Source of the DNA: Caccocola sp964450835
GTDB lineage: Bacteria; Synergistota; Synergistia; Synergistales; Synergistaceae
Assembly (NCBI GenBank): GCA_964450835.1
Contig: CAYVEQ010000053.1
Location: 1-10,695 of the forward strand
DNA: 10,695 nucleotides
Direction: 5' to 3'
Positions 1 through 7,284 of the stretch are shown piece by piece. Below the pieces are notes generated by a model that was not told the DNA's origin, ran no database searches, and saw nothing but the letters and a program-made list of their open reading frames with translations. The translations under genes were made by a program, and so were the position numbers. Positions within the stretch are counted from its first letter, which is position 1. Each line of letters opens with the position of its first letter.

Positions 1-325
1 GCCTATCCGGAAAAACTTCCCTTTATGAAACACATGGAAGGTTACGGCAGTACAGCTGAATTATTATGTATACTCCTCTGGCCGTCTTGAGAATGCATGT
101 CATATCGCGTTCGCGTATATACCCTACTCCGTGTATAAGCGCATTCGGCTGATCTCAGAGGCCGTTCAGGGCTTACCCAGGAAAGAAGCGGAACAAAAAC
201 CGGATAATCGTGATGTCATCAATCGGTACATCCATCTTGTTCATGGAACTTCGTAGTCTGAAGGCTGTCGGTATGAATCTTGAGACATATAAAAAGCTTT
301 GCTGTATGCGGCTTCCGGAATCCGC
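1..325. other. AT-richer left-edge segment without an intact gene
   Basis: This stretch is clearly poorer in G+C than the rest of the window and has little of the GCG/CGC-rich codon pattern of the neighbouring genes. No complete gene with a start and a ribosome binding site is visible on either strand. It holds one broken plus-strand reading frame (listed separately) and, next to it, the terminator of tyrS. The base composition suggests recently acquired DNA, such as the edge of a mobile element or its remains, but no terminal inverted repeat or target duplication can be seen because the window begins inside it. Confidence 0.5.
29..256 (+). pseudogene. Decayed coding fragment, unidentified (possibly mobile-element derived)
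   Basis: On the plus strand a frame stays open for 75 codons between a TGA at 26-28 and a TAG at 254-256. It has no ATG and no plausible ribosome binding site. Its translation is protein-like, with an ENACHIAFAYIPYSVYKRI stretch followed by a charged helix-like segment ending near RYIHLVHGTS. In the first 87 bases a different frame is open instead and starts AYPEKLPFMKHMEGYG, so a frameshift between frame 1 and frame 2 could join two parts of one former protein. I do not recognise the family. The low G+C and broken state resemble a transposase or other mobile-element remnant, but that is inference. It could also be chance. Confidence 0.3.
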
Positions 326-362
326 AAAAACTTAAGCGGAGGAATTTTCGCGGTTCCTCCGC
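326..362 (-). terminator. Intrinsic terminator after tyrS (bidirectional-looking)
   Basis: A perfect 9-bp stem (GCGGAGGAA at 336-344 pairs with TTCCTCCGC at 354-362) encloses a 9-nt loop. Read on the minus strand, the hairpin begins about 28 nt after the tyrS stop and is followed by TTAAGTTTTT, the U-tract of a rho-independent terminator. Read on the plus strand, a T-rich run (370-382) follows after a short gap, so it may also stop transcription entering from the left edge. Confidence 0.8.
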
Positions 363-389
363 GTAGGGCGTTTTTATTTTTTCCCCGCG

Positions 390-1667
390 CTATTTGAATT
401 TTATCAGGCGGAAGTCTTTTTTGCCCACGTTGAGCTGTATGTAGCGGCCGGGCAGGATGTCGTCCTCCGTGACGCGCCGTCCGGGGTCCATGATTTTCTC
501 GCCGTTGAGGTAGGCGCCGCCCTCTTTGATTTTTTTCTTTGCGTTGCCCTTTGAGTCGCAGGCCCCGCAGAGTACGAGCAGCTCGGTCGCCGCGTCCGTT
601 TCTGTCAAGTCGGCTTCCGCGCAGTGTATCTCGGAAGCGAGTGTTTCAAGTACTTCTTCGGGGGCGTCTTTTATTTTCGTTTCGCCGAAGAGCACCGCGC
701 TCGCGTCGCGGGCTCGCGCCGCCGCCTCCCGTCCGTGGACGCGGCAAGTCATCTCCCACGCGAGCTCTTTCTGTCCTTTGCGGAGGTGAGGGGCTTTTTC
801 ATGTTCGTCGAGGAGCTCTTTTATCTCACTGAGGCCGCGGAAGGTGAAGAGCTTGTAGAGCTTTTCAAGGTCTTTGTCGTCCACGTTGATCCAGAATTGG
901 TAGAACTTGTAGACGCTTGTACGTTCCGGCGAGAGGTAGACGGCACCGCTTTCGGATTTTCCGAATTTCTGTCCCTGCGCGTTCAAGAGCAGCGGGAAGG
1001 TGACGCCGTAGCATTGTCCGCCCGATTTTTTGCGGGCGAGTTCCATTCCTGCGATTATGTTGACCTGCTGGTCGTTGCCCCCCATCTGGAGTGTGCAGCC
1101 GTATTCCCTGTACAGGTGGTTGAAGTCGAAAGCCTGAAGCAGTATGTAGGAAAGTTCCGTGTATGTGATGGATTTGTCCGGGTCGAGCACGCGGCTGCGG
1201 ACGTAGTCGCGGTTGACGAGGAAGCTGACAGTGAAGTATTTTCCCGTGTCGCGGAGAAATTCGATGTAGTTTTCTTTTTTGAGCCAGTCGTTGTTGTTTA
1301 CGAGCAGGGCGCTGTTTTCGCCGCAGTCGAAGTCGAGGAAGCGGCGGAGCTGTTCCGCTATGCAGGCGACGTTGTGGAGTATCTGTCCTTCGGAGAGCAG
1401 GCTCCTCTCGGCGCTTTTGCCCGAGGGATCGCCTATGCGCCCCGTGCCGCCTCCGGCTATCGCTATCGGGCGGTGTCCGAGCCGCTGAAGCCACGCAAGC
1501 CCCATTATCGCGACGAGGTTGCCGACGTGCAGGCTGTCCGCCGACGGGTCGAAACCGACGTAGCCTGTCACCATGTTGTTTTTGAAGTGTTCCTCAAGTT
1601 CCTCGCCGTGGCTCGACCATTCGACGAAGCCGCGTTCCCTCAACACCTGCAAAGCGTTAATGCGCAT
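390..1667 (-). CDS. tyrS: Tyrosyl-tRNA synthetase
   Basis: This cytoplasmic class I aminoacyl-tRNA synthetase activates tyrosine with ATP and loads it onto tRNA-Tyr. The 425-residue length is typical of the bacterial enzyme. The N-terminal Rossmann domain has the HIGH-type signature as HVGN at residues 47-50, after GYVGFDPSADSL. The tyrosine pocket segment QMGGNDQ lies near 194-200, and the KMSKS-type loop reads KFGKS at 234-238. The C-terminal part from about residue 363 is an S4-like RNA-binding domain containing KIKEGGAYLNGEKI. The ATG is the only in-frame choice; AGGAGG lies 12 nt upstream, a rather long spacing. It follows the preceding gene by 22 nt with no room for a good promoter, so it is probably the last gene of the operon starting near 4956, ending at the hairpin at 326-362. 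No T-box leader is visible. Confidence 0.97.
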   Translation of the reverse strand: MRINALQVLRERGFVEWSSHGEELEEHFKNNMVTGYVGFDPSADSLHVGNLVAIMGLAWLQRLGHRPIAIAGGGTGRIGDPSGKSAERSLLSEGQILHNVACIAEQLRRFLDFDCGENSALLVNNNDWLKKENYIEFLRDTGKYFTVSFLVNRDYVRSRVLDPDKSITYTELSYILLQAFDFNHLYREYGCTLQMGGNDQQVNIIAGMELARKKSGGQCYGVTFPLLLNAQGQKFGKSESGAVYLSPERTSVYKFYQFWINVDDKDLEKLYKLFTFRGLSEIKELLDEHEKAPHLRKGQKELAWEMTCRVHGREAAARARDASAVLFGETKIKDAPEEVLETLASEIHCAEADLTETDAATELLVLCGACDSKGNAKKKIKEGGAYLNGEKIMDPGRRVTEDDILPGRYIQLNVGKKDFRLIKFK

Positions 1668-1689
1668 CGGTTGTGCAAACCTCCTGATT

Positions 1690-3264
1690 TTATTTCCCGT
1701 TTTCGTGATTATACCAGTTGACGCGCCCCGAGAGAGGCTTTTCCCAGACTATCATGACGCGGCCGAATTTTTTGAGCGTTTCGGCAAAGGAGTCAACGAC
1801 AGCCCGGTCGAAGGGATTTTGGGCAAATTCCGGCTCGCGCGGCTCGAGGTCGTTTTCCGTTTCCCACGGATAGCCGCGCGCTTCGCCATAGCTTTCCTGG
1901 TCGCGGTAGAGGTCCTGATCTTCTTCCTCTTCGAGGAAAGAACTCATTTTCGTCATTTCGGAGAGGGTCTTCCCCGCTTTCGGAAGGTCTATAAAGAGCC
2001 AGCCGACCGCCTCTTCCTCTTTCGCCATAAACGGCGCGAGGTCGTCTCCGGAAGCGATCGCGTCAGGAAAGACAAGGCCCAGCACAGCCGTTTCGCCGCG
2101 CCCGGCTGCGACGACGGAGAAGGGAACGTCCGCCGTGCCGCCTCTCTCAAAGCCTTCCAGCGGTTCCGGCTCGACGCCGTAGAAGAAACCGTTCCAGAAC
2201 GAGGCAACGAGCTTGCTCATGAGTTCCGGCCTGCCGGAAAATTCCGCGAGAAGTCCCGGCAGACGGAACCAGAGTATTTTGTTCTGACCGCCGAGGGAGA
2301 GTATCGTGCGGCCGGAGAGTATTTCGCTTATTTCGCTGTCGTCAAGCCCCATATCGCGCGCGAGCCTGTACGCCTGCGAGAGATGGAAGGGCCATCCGTC
2401 CGGAGAGCCTTCAAGACGCGGTATGCCGAACCCGGCGGAAAGAAGCAGCGGCCTTGGAAGGACGCACTCGGAGAGGTTCCATTTCTGCGTCGCAAGCGCG
2501 GAGGAAAGATATGCTTCGGCGGCGGCGCCTAAGTTGACGAGCGCCCATCTCGCCTCGCCTGGCGCCTCGCCTTCGGGCGCGCGCCACGCGGCTTCGACGG
2601 TGAGGGGGATTTGTTCTTTCGCGCGCTTTGTCAGCTCGCCGCCGTCGGATATTTCGATGTGCGCTGGCCACTTCTCTTCCCGCGTCCATTTTTTGTTTTT
2701 CAGCCCGCCCTCTTTTTTGTCGAAGGAGAGCATTTTACCGAGCGCCGAAGGTTCCGCCGCGAAGAGCGTGCTGCCGCCGGCGACGGCGTAGTAGAGCGGC
2801 GAGGAGAGTAAGCCGCCCCGCACCGTGAATATTCCCTCGGCGCTCTCCGCCTTTTCCGCACCGAAGGCGGCGGCTAAAGATGCGGGAACCGTGCCCTTTC
2901 GCAGAAGCGCGCTCTCTTCGTCGGAAAAGCGCGCAGCGCAGTAAAACCCGACTTCGCCGTTTTTCCCGCGCTCGACAAGCACTGCCGCATCTTCGGCAAG
3001 AGCCGCCGCGGCAAGAGCCGCGCCCCGCGGCGTGCCGCTTTTCAGGTCGGCGCACGGGCCTTCGGTCAGGAGCGAGGAAAGCGCACGCGGGTAGCTCCGT
3101 CCTTTTGCCTCAAGCAGTATGTACAGGGCGTTTTTGTCGGGAGCCGGAATATATGCCAGCGGCTCTTTAGCGCCGCGCGACTGCGACAGCCACACGAGCA
3201 AAACCGCGGCGGCAACCGCGGCAACTGCCGCGGCCGCAGCCGTGTATTTCAATTTCCTGCCCAT
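1690..3264 (-). CDS. Membrane-anchored protein of unknown function
   Basis: I do not recognise this 524-residue protein with certainty; its layout recalls DUF3352-type proteins. The chosen ATG has AAGGAAGG about 7 nt upstream, which favours it over starts up to 3342 that overlap the previous gene. MGRKLK is followed by one hydrophobic Ala/Val/Leu segment at about residues 8-27 with no clear cleavage site, so a signal anchor with the bulk outside the membrane is likely. The rest is a large alpha/beta region with two repeat-like halves of similar texture (for example YFYAVEP/FFYGVEP-like turns), an acidic tract from residue 445 (EEEEDQDLYRDQE), and a basic C-terminal tail. It has no catalytic motif I can name. 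It sits 34 nt after the beta-CASP RNase gene and 22 nt before tyrS, so it is co-transcribed. A role in cell-envelope quality control or substrate binding is possible but unsupported. Confidence 0.8.
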   Translation of the reverse strand: MGRKLKYTAAAAAVAAVAAAVLLVWLSQSRGAKEPLAYIPAPDKNALYILLEAKGRSYPRALSSLLTEGPCADLKSGTPRGAALAAAALAEDAAVLVERGKNGEVGFYCAARFSDEESALLRKGTVPASLAAAFGAEKAESAEGIFTVRGGLLSSPLYYAVAGGSTLFAAEPSALGKMLSFDKKEGGLKNKKWTREEKWPAHIEISDGGELTKRAKEQIPLTVEAAWRAPEGEAPGEARWALVNLGAAAEAYLSSALATQKWNLSECVLPRPLLLSAGFGIPRLEGSPDGWPFHLSQAYRLARDMGLDDSEISEILSGRTILSLGGQNKILWFRLPGLLAEFSGRPELMSKLVASFWNGFFYGVEPEPLEGFERGGTADVPFSVVAAGRGETAVLGLVFPDAIASGDDLAPFMAKEEEAVGWLFIDLPKAGKTLSEMTKMSSFLEEEEDQDLYRDQESYGEARGYPWETENDLEPREPEFAQNPFDRAVVDSFAETLKKFGRVMIVWEKPLSGRVNWYNHENGK

Positions 3265-3298
3265 TGAAAGATCCTTCCTTTTTATCGGCGTGCCGGAC

Positions 3299-4927
3299 TT
3301 AGTGCTTTTCTTCCCGCGCGCCCAGCGCCGCCGCCGTTTCAAGCAGCGTGCGCGCCGATATGAGCAACGGCATGACGTTGCGGTATTGTTCGTCGTTGTT
3401 TATCAGCGTTTCCCTCATTTCGCCGACGCGCTCCGTTATCAGGTTCAGCATGCTTTCGACGTCTTTCGGGTTGAACTCTATCCTGTCGAGTATACGCTTT
3501 GATATTACCGGCATCGCCGCCTTTTCCGGCGCTGGGGCCAAGAGGTCCAGTTCGTCGCCCAAGGCCGGTATGAGCGTGGAGTATCCCGCGTCGCGCAGGC
3601 CGAGCGCCAGCGACTCGGATGATTTCGGCTCGCCGTGGACTACAACGAAGCGCGCTTTTTTCGGGAAGTGCGATGCCCACGAAAGCAGGTCGTCTCGGTC
3701 GGCGTGCGCGGAGAAGCCGTTTAACGTGTGCAGTTTCGCGTTCACCGCGACTTCCTCGCCCGTTACGCGGACGCTCCTGGCTCCGTCCACTATGCGCCGC
3801 CCCAGCGTTCCGTAGGCCTGATAGCCGACGAAGAAGAGGTGCGTTTCTTTTTTATAGAGGCTGTGTTTCAAGTGGTGCATTATGCGGCCGCCGGAGCACA
3901 TCCCGCTTCCGGCGAGAATTATGCCCTCGTCTTTGACGTTGACGGCGCGCGACTCGTCGGCGGAGCGTATGAACGAAAAGCCGCGCGGCTCGAAGGGATC
4001 CTCGCCCGCGACAAGCAGTTCTTTAAGCTCGCGCGAGAGCAGCGCCGCGTACTTTGAGTATATTTCTGTGGTCTTTACCCCCATCGGCGAGTCGAGGTAG
4101 ATTTCCGGCATTTTCATGTCCGGGAGTTTTTTCTGCAGGAGCTTGAACTCGTAGAGCATCCTCTGCGCGCGGTCGACGACGAACGTCGGTATAAGCACCT
4201 TGCCGCCCTCGCGCACGGCCGCTTCCATAGCATCCTGAAATTCCGCCCGCGTCGCCTCGAGCGACTTGTGCAGCCTGTCGCCGTAGGTTGACTCAATCAG
4301 CACGAAGTCCGCTTCCTCGACGACCGCCGGCGGCTTCTCTATAACGCCGTCAAGCGGCCCTAAGTCGCCGGAGAAGACGACCTTCACGGGCCTCTCTTTG
4401 CCCTCTTCGGAAATCCACGTTTCTATTATGGAGCTGCCCAATATGTGGCCCGCCTCGCGGAAGCGGATTTTCAGCCCCGGTAGTACCTCGAGCACTTCGT
4501 CGTAGGGGATCGGGCTGCGCAGAGCAAGCGCCGCTTCCACGTCGCTTTCGCCGTAAAGCGGCTCCACCGGCGGCAGTCCTTTGCGCGCGTTTTTGCGCGT
4601 GCGCCACTGCGCGTCCTCGCTCATGATGTGCGCCGAGTCGCGGAGAAGAATTTCTATCAGCTCGCCGGTCGCGCGGGTGCAGTAAATTTTTCCTTTGAAG
4701 CCGAGCTTGACAAGAAGCGGAATCCGTCCGCTGTGGTCGATATGCGCGTGCGTCAGCAGGATGGCGTCAATCTCCGCGGGATTGTACCGGAGGCTTTCGC
4801 CGTCGCGGCTCTCCTCGTCCGAACCCTGATGCGTGCCGCAGTCGACGAGCGCTTTGAAACCCGCCGTCTCTATCATGTAGTTGGAGCCGGTTACCTCTCC
4901 GGCCGCGCCTAAAAATCTGAGTTTCAT
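3299..4927 (-). CDS. MBL-fold beta-CASP ribonuclease
   Basis: A 542-residue metallo-beta-lactamase protein of the beta-CASP RNA-processing family (the bacterial TTHA0252 / CPSF-73-like group), expected to be a zinc-dependent cytoplasmic RNase. The zinc motif HxHxDH is H60-A-H62-I-D64-H65. Further ligands fit H161 in EAGHILGSS and D188 in SGDLG. The beta-CASP region has TYGDRLH (215-220), IPTFVVDRAQ (246-255) and the glycine-rich GSGMCSGGR (340-348). The late motifs FSAHAD (405-410) and VVHGE (429-433) supply the final histidines H408 and H431. All catalytic residues appear intact. About 85 residues after the nuclease core form a helical, charged C-terminal extension not present in the shorter family members. 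An in-frame GTG at 4951 is too close to the predicted transcription start; the ATG at 4927 with AAGG 9 nt upstream gives the usual MKLRFLGAAGEVTGS start. Confidence 0.93.
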   Translation of the reverse strand: MKLRFLGAAGEVTGSNYMIETAGFKALVDCGTHQGSDEESRDGESLRYNPAEIDAILLTHAHIDHSGRIPLLVKLGFKGKIYCTRATGELIEILLRDSAHIMSEDAQWRTRKNARKGLPPVEPLYGESDVEAALALRSPIPYDEVLEVLPGLKIRFREAGHILGSSIIETWISEEGKERPVKVVFSGDLGPLDGVIEKPPAVVEEADFVLIESTYGDRLHKSLEATRAEFQDAMEAAVREGGKVLIPTFVVDRAQRMLYEFKLLQKKLPDMKMPEIYLDSPMGVKTTEIYSKYAALLSRELKELLVAGEDPFEPRGFSFIRSADESRAVNVKDEGIILAGSGMCSGGRIMHHLKHSLYKKETHLFFVGYQAYGTLGRRIVDGARSVRVTGEEVAVNAKLHTLNGFSAHADRDDLLSWASHFPKKARFVVVHGEPKSSESLALGLRDAGYSTLIPALGDELDLLAPAPEKAAMPVISKRILDRIEFNPKDVESMLNLITERVGEMRETLINNDEQYRNVMPLLISARTLLETAAALGAREEKH

Positions 4928-4962
4928 GACCAAACGCCTTAAGGCTCCCACCTTTCGCGGAA

Positions 4963-4971
4963 ATTATAACA
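4963..4971 (-). promoter_or_regulatory. Extended -10 promoter of the RNase-tyrS operon
   Basis: The minus strand reads TGTTATAAT here, a perfect -10 hexamer (TATAAT at 4968-4963) with the extended -10 dinucleotide TG one base upstream. No good -35 hexamer lies 16-18 bp further up (AGGTTA at best), which is usual for extended -10 promoters. Transcription would begin near 4956, leaving a leader of about 29 nt before the ATG at 4927. This placement argues against the in-frame GTG at 4951 as the start. Confidence 0.65.
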
Positions 4972-5022
4972 TTCTCCCGATATTCTAACCTCTGCGCGGA
5001 CTGTCCACAACTCGCGAAAACT

Positions 5023-5526
5023 TCACGCCCCGGAACGCTCCGGGGAAAGCTCCGGAATATCGCGCGGCAGCGACGCGGGGTCGACCCGCACGCTCTCTAC
5101 CCCAGCCTCCGCCGTTATGGCGCGCGCCAGAGCGTCGGGATAGGAATAGAGATAGAAAACTTTTTCGCAGCCGGCGTTAATCAGAGCCTTCGCGCAGTAG
5201 ACGCAGGGTTCGTGCGTGCAGTAGAGCCACGAGCCTGCGGTCGACGTGCCGGCCGCGGCCGCCTGCGCTATCGCGTTTATCTCGGCGTGCGAGCCGCGGC
5301 AGATTTCGTGGCGCTCGCCTGATGCTATGCCCAGCCGCTCGCGCAGACAGCCGGCGTCAGCGCAGTGGCTCACGCCGCGCGGCGCGCCGTTGTAGCCCGT
5401 GCTGAGTATCTGCCTGTCGCGCACGAGCACGGCGCCGACGCGACGCCTCAGGCAGGTGCTTCTGCTCGCGGCGACGAGTGCCATCAGAAGAAAGTAAGCG
5501 TCCCATTCGGGCCTTATGTGTGACAA
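5023..5526 (-). CDS. dCMP deaminase (ComEB-like), TTG start
   Basis: A 167-residue cytidine/deoxycytidylate deaminase-fold enzyme, expected to convert dCMP to dUMP for thymidylate synthesis; related proteins are named ComEB in Bacillus. The zinc-binding HAE motif is at residues 80-82 (H80 ligand, E82 proton shuttle) and the PCxxC motif is PCVYC at 107-111 (C108, C111). The front part has the family segment STCLRRRVGAVLVRD and GYNGAPRGVSHC. The reading frame continues upstream to 5844, but the region there is basic, low in family signal, and overlaps citX. The TTG at 5526 has a perfect AAGGAGG 7 nt upstream, a promoter just before it, and starts the family-typical IRPEWDAYF segment. It lies 179 bp after citX with its own promoter. 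Length is close to, slightly shorter than, other family members. A closely related riboflavin-type or tRNA-type deaminase is less likely given the NGAP and SHC segments. Confidence 0.9.
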   Translation of the reverse strand: MSHIRPEWDAYFLLMALVAASRSTCLRRRVGAVLVRDRQILSTGYNGAPRGVSHCADAGCLRERLGIASGERHEICRGSHAEINAIAQAAAAGTSTAGSWLYCTHEPCVYCAKALINAGCEKVFYLYSYPDALARAITAEAGVESVRVDPASLPRDIPELSPERSGA

Positions 5527-5533
5527 GTCCGGG

Positions 5534-5565
5534 CCTCCTTCGCCGGAAGAACGCGCGGTTCTTCC
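5534..5565 (-). promoter_or_regulatory. 5' stem-loop and ribosome binding site of the dCMP deaminase mRNA
   Basis: A perfect 8-bp stem with a 5-nt loop (GGAAGAAC at 5545-5552, GTTCTTCC at 5558-5565) ends four bases before the AAGGAGG Shine-Dalgarno at 5534-5540. The predicted transcription start is near 5569, so the hairpin would sit at the very 5' end of the mRNA. Such 5' stem-loops often protect mRNAs from decay, and this one could also affect ribosome access. That role is inferred, not shown. Confidence 0.5.
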
Positions 5566-5575
5566 CTCGCTTTTA

Positions 5576-5604
5576 ATTATATCCTCTCGCGGCGGCATAG
5601 TAAA
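5576..5604 (-). promoter_or_regulatory. Sigma-70-type promoter of the dCMP deaminase gene
   Basis: On the minus strand TTTACT (5604-5599) and a perfect TATAAT (5581-5576) are separated by exactly 17 bp. The -35 matches TTGACA at four of six positions. Transcription would start near 5569, giving a leader of about 43 nt to the TTG start codon. The promoter lies in the gap after citX and indicates that the deaminase is not simply the last gene of the upstream operon, although readthrough is possible because no convincing terminator follows citX. Confidence 0.65.
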
Positions 5605-5705
5605 AAGCAACAGAAGAGCAAAAATTTTTCGCGGCGCGGGCGGCCTGCGCAAGTGCGGCGCGTGTCGGGCACGATTACGCGGGCGCGCAAAGCCGGCGCT
5701 GCCGT

Positions 5706-6242
5706 TCAGCCGGCGCGGAATTTTCCCTCGTCTGCGCGCCCTGCGGCGTTTTTTATTATTCGGAACACAAGCCCGCGAAGCCCGGCGCTGTCGTGCGCTC
5801 CGGCTCTCGCGCATTCTTTCGCGTTTTCGCCGCAGATAAAGCACGGCCGCGGCGGAAGCCCCATCTCAAGGCGCGAGAGCTGCCCTTGAGCCGTCAGTAC
5901 GTCAATGTCGAGCACGCGGCCCGCCTCCATGCGGTTCTCGGCATCGACCGCCGCTTTTTTCATCGCGCGGGCGTCGAAACGTTTGCCGTCGAAAGCGCCC
6001 TGCCAGCAGAGGCCCGCGCCGTTTTCGACGTACCGCTCCTCGAACGGCAGGGCGCGTGCGCTGGCTATCAGAAAGCGGCGGCACTCTTTTATAACCGCCA
6101 TATCCCCCGGCGCGCGTTTGGGGAATCCCGGCACGTTCAGCCCGATCTGGCAGACGAAAGCCCCCTCGCGCGCGGCGAGGAGTTTTTTCTGCAGCGCGAC
6201 GCGCTCGTCGCGCCCTTCGAGAACCTCTTCAAGCGGCGTCAT
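5706..6242 (-). CDS. citX: CitX, citrate lyase holo-ACP synthase
   Basis: CitX transfers the 2'-(5''-triphosphoribosyl)-3'-dephospho-CoA prosthetic group to a serine of the apo acyl carrier subunit CitD of citrate lyase. The 178-residue protein has the family signatures: NVPG near 36-39, EERYVENGAG near 68-77 and GRVLDIDV at 108-115. The C-terminal cluster PRPCFICGENAKECARAGAH (131-150) carries Cys 134, 137 and 144. Its ATG overlaps the citC stop by 4 bp (ATGA), with GGAGG 7 nt upstream inside citC, which implies translational coupling. In known citrate lyase operons citX sits with citD, citE, citF and often citG. None of those is here, so its carrier substrate must be encoded elsewhere, or the protein serves another carrier. 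The last ~15 residues are unconserved. Confidence 0.9.
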   Translation of the reverse strand: MTPLEEVLEGRDERVALQKKLLAAREGAFVCQIGLNVPGFPKRAPGDMAVIKECRRFLIASARALPFEERYVENGAGLCWQGAFDGKRFDARAMKKAAVDAENRMEAGRVLDIDVLTAQGQLSRLEMGLPPRPCFICGENAKECARAGAHDSAGLRGLVFRIIKNAAGRADEGKFRAG

Positions 6243-7279
6243 TTTCCCGCCTCCGCAAGACGGCGCGCGGCCTCCGTGCCGCGGCCGCTTTTCAAATAAT
6301 CGAGTGTGACGCGCGGCAGAAGCGCCTCAAGCCCCGGCGCGCCCGACGCTATCATGGCGCGGACACGCGAGGCGGAAACGGGCGCGCCCGCCGCCTTCAC
6401 CCTTTCGATTGCAACCACTTCACACCCGTAGGCCGGAAGCACGGCTTTCAGCGTCCTGTTGTAAATAGCCGTGACGGCGCAGAAAGGCTCCGTCCCGACG
6501 AAACGGCGCGTCAGGGAAAGCGCGGGGACGAACAGCCCGCCGAAGAGCCGCGCGTCAAGCTCCGCCTGCTCCGCCGCGACGGCAGGCTCCCTCCGGTCTT
6601 TCAGAAAATAGGCGGGAAATGTCGCCTTTGACACAGCGTAGCTGCCGCTTGCGATAACGCGGACGTTCGGCAGATCGGCCGTGCCGGCGCGCGCGAGCGC
6701 CAGCCTGTCGGCGAAGGGGAAGACCGACGCGTCCTCCTCGACGATTATCATATAAAAGACGGGGCAGCGTTTCGCCGCCTCCTCGACGAGGTATCTGTGG
6801 CCGAGCGTGAAGGGGTTGCAGTTCATGACGGCGGCTCCGGCAGAGGGGAAGCTTTCGGCGCGGCTTGAGGCAAGCGACGCGCGGAAGGCGTCCGCGCCCG
6901 GCGCGCCGCATTCCAACAGGACGGAGTTTTTAGACGCGGCAAGCTCGCGAAAGCCGAGAGCCGCGAATTTCGCAGCGGCCTCAGGCTTTGTGTAAATGAA
7001 AAATTTCCGCGCGCCGGAGGGGCGCGCTACACTCATAAGAGAGGATATAACAAGAGCGGAAAGTCCCGCATCCCGCCATTCTTCGGAGGACGCGACCATT
7101 TTTATGACGGAGCCGGCGAGGCTCGCGGTCGCCAGGATATTTCCGTCACAGTCCTCGGCGAGCGCGGTCAGCTCCGGTTCGCCCTCGAAGACAAGGCCGC
7201 TTTCGGAAAGCAGCCTCACGACCGCCGCGCGTTCAAACCGATCCAGCTTTTTTGTCACGCGGCACGTCACACCGTACAC
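6239..7279 (-). CDS. citC: [Citrate (pro-3S)-lyase] ligase
   Basis: CitC uses ATP and acetate to acetylate the thiol of the citrate lyase prosthetic group, turning the enzyme on. The 346-residue length matches the family. The N-terminal part (to about residue 125) is a GNAT-like domain with GSVIKMVASSEEWRDAGLS and FIYTKPE. The catalytic nucleotidyltransferase domain follows, with the HxGH-type motif MNCNPFTLGHR at 152-162, the signature RFVGTEPFCAVTAIYN (259-274) and the C-terminal VSASRVR at 301-307. All look intact. The start is a GTG with AAGGA 9 nt upstream, lying within the end of the ligase gene; the gap after that gene is only 5 nt. An in-frame GTG slightly downstream is a possible alternative. 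It is coupled to citX by a 4-bp overlap. The absence of the lyase subunits is the odd point. Confidence 0.93.
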   Translation of the reverse strand: MYGVTCRVTKKLDRFERAAVVRLLSESGLVFEGEPELTALAEDCDGNILATASLAGSVIKMVASSEEWRDAGLSALVISSLMSVARPSGARKFFIYTKPEAAAKFAALGFRELAASKNSVLLECGAPGADAFRASLASSRAESFPSAGAAVMNCNPFTLGHRYLVEEAAKRCPVFYMIIVEEDASVFPFADRLALARAGTADLPNVRVIASGSYAVSKATFPAYFLKDRREPAVAAEQAELDARLFGGLFVPALSLTRRFVGTEPFCAVTAIYNRTLKAVLPAYGCEVVAIERVKAAGAPVSASRVRAMIASGAPGLEALLPRVTLDYLKSGRGTEAARRLAEAGK

Positions 7280-7284
7280 GGCCG

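Noticed and set aside
624..1721. 365-codon plus-strand open frame antisense to tyrS
   Set aside because: The complementary strand encodes a full, motif-complete TyrRS. The antisense translation is Val/Ala/Glu-rich with no family signal or ribosome binding site, a usual shadow in GC-rich DNA.
1573..2532. 319-codon plus-strand open frame across the tyrS/unknown-gene junction
   Set aside because: It spans two minus-strand genes that have good ribosome binding sites and has no start signal or recognisable domain of its own.
3178..3240. GCGGC-type repeats as a tandem repeat array
   Set aside because: They are explained by Ala/Val codons of the hydrophobic anchor of the unknown protein.
5610..5705. 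Intrinsic terminator after citX near the AAAAATTTTT run
   Set aside because: The DNA is GC-rich and a T-run is present, but I could not find a clean stem directly before it.
5527..5844. N-terminal extension of the dCMP deaminase frame to 5844
   Set aside because: The extension overlaps citX, is Arg-rich, and contains the promoter and 5' hairpin of the gene. The TTG at 5526 has a perfect Shine-Dalgarno sequence.
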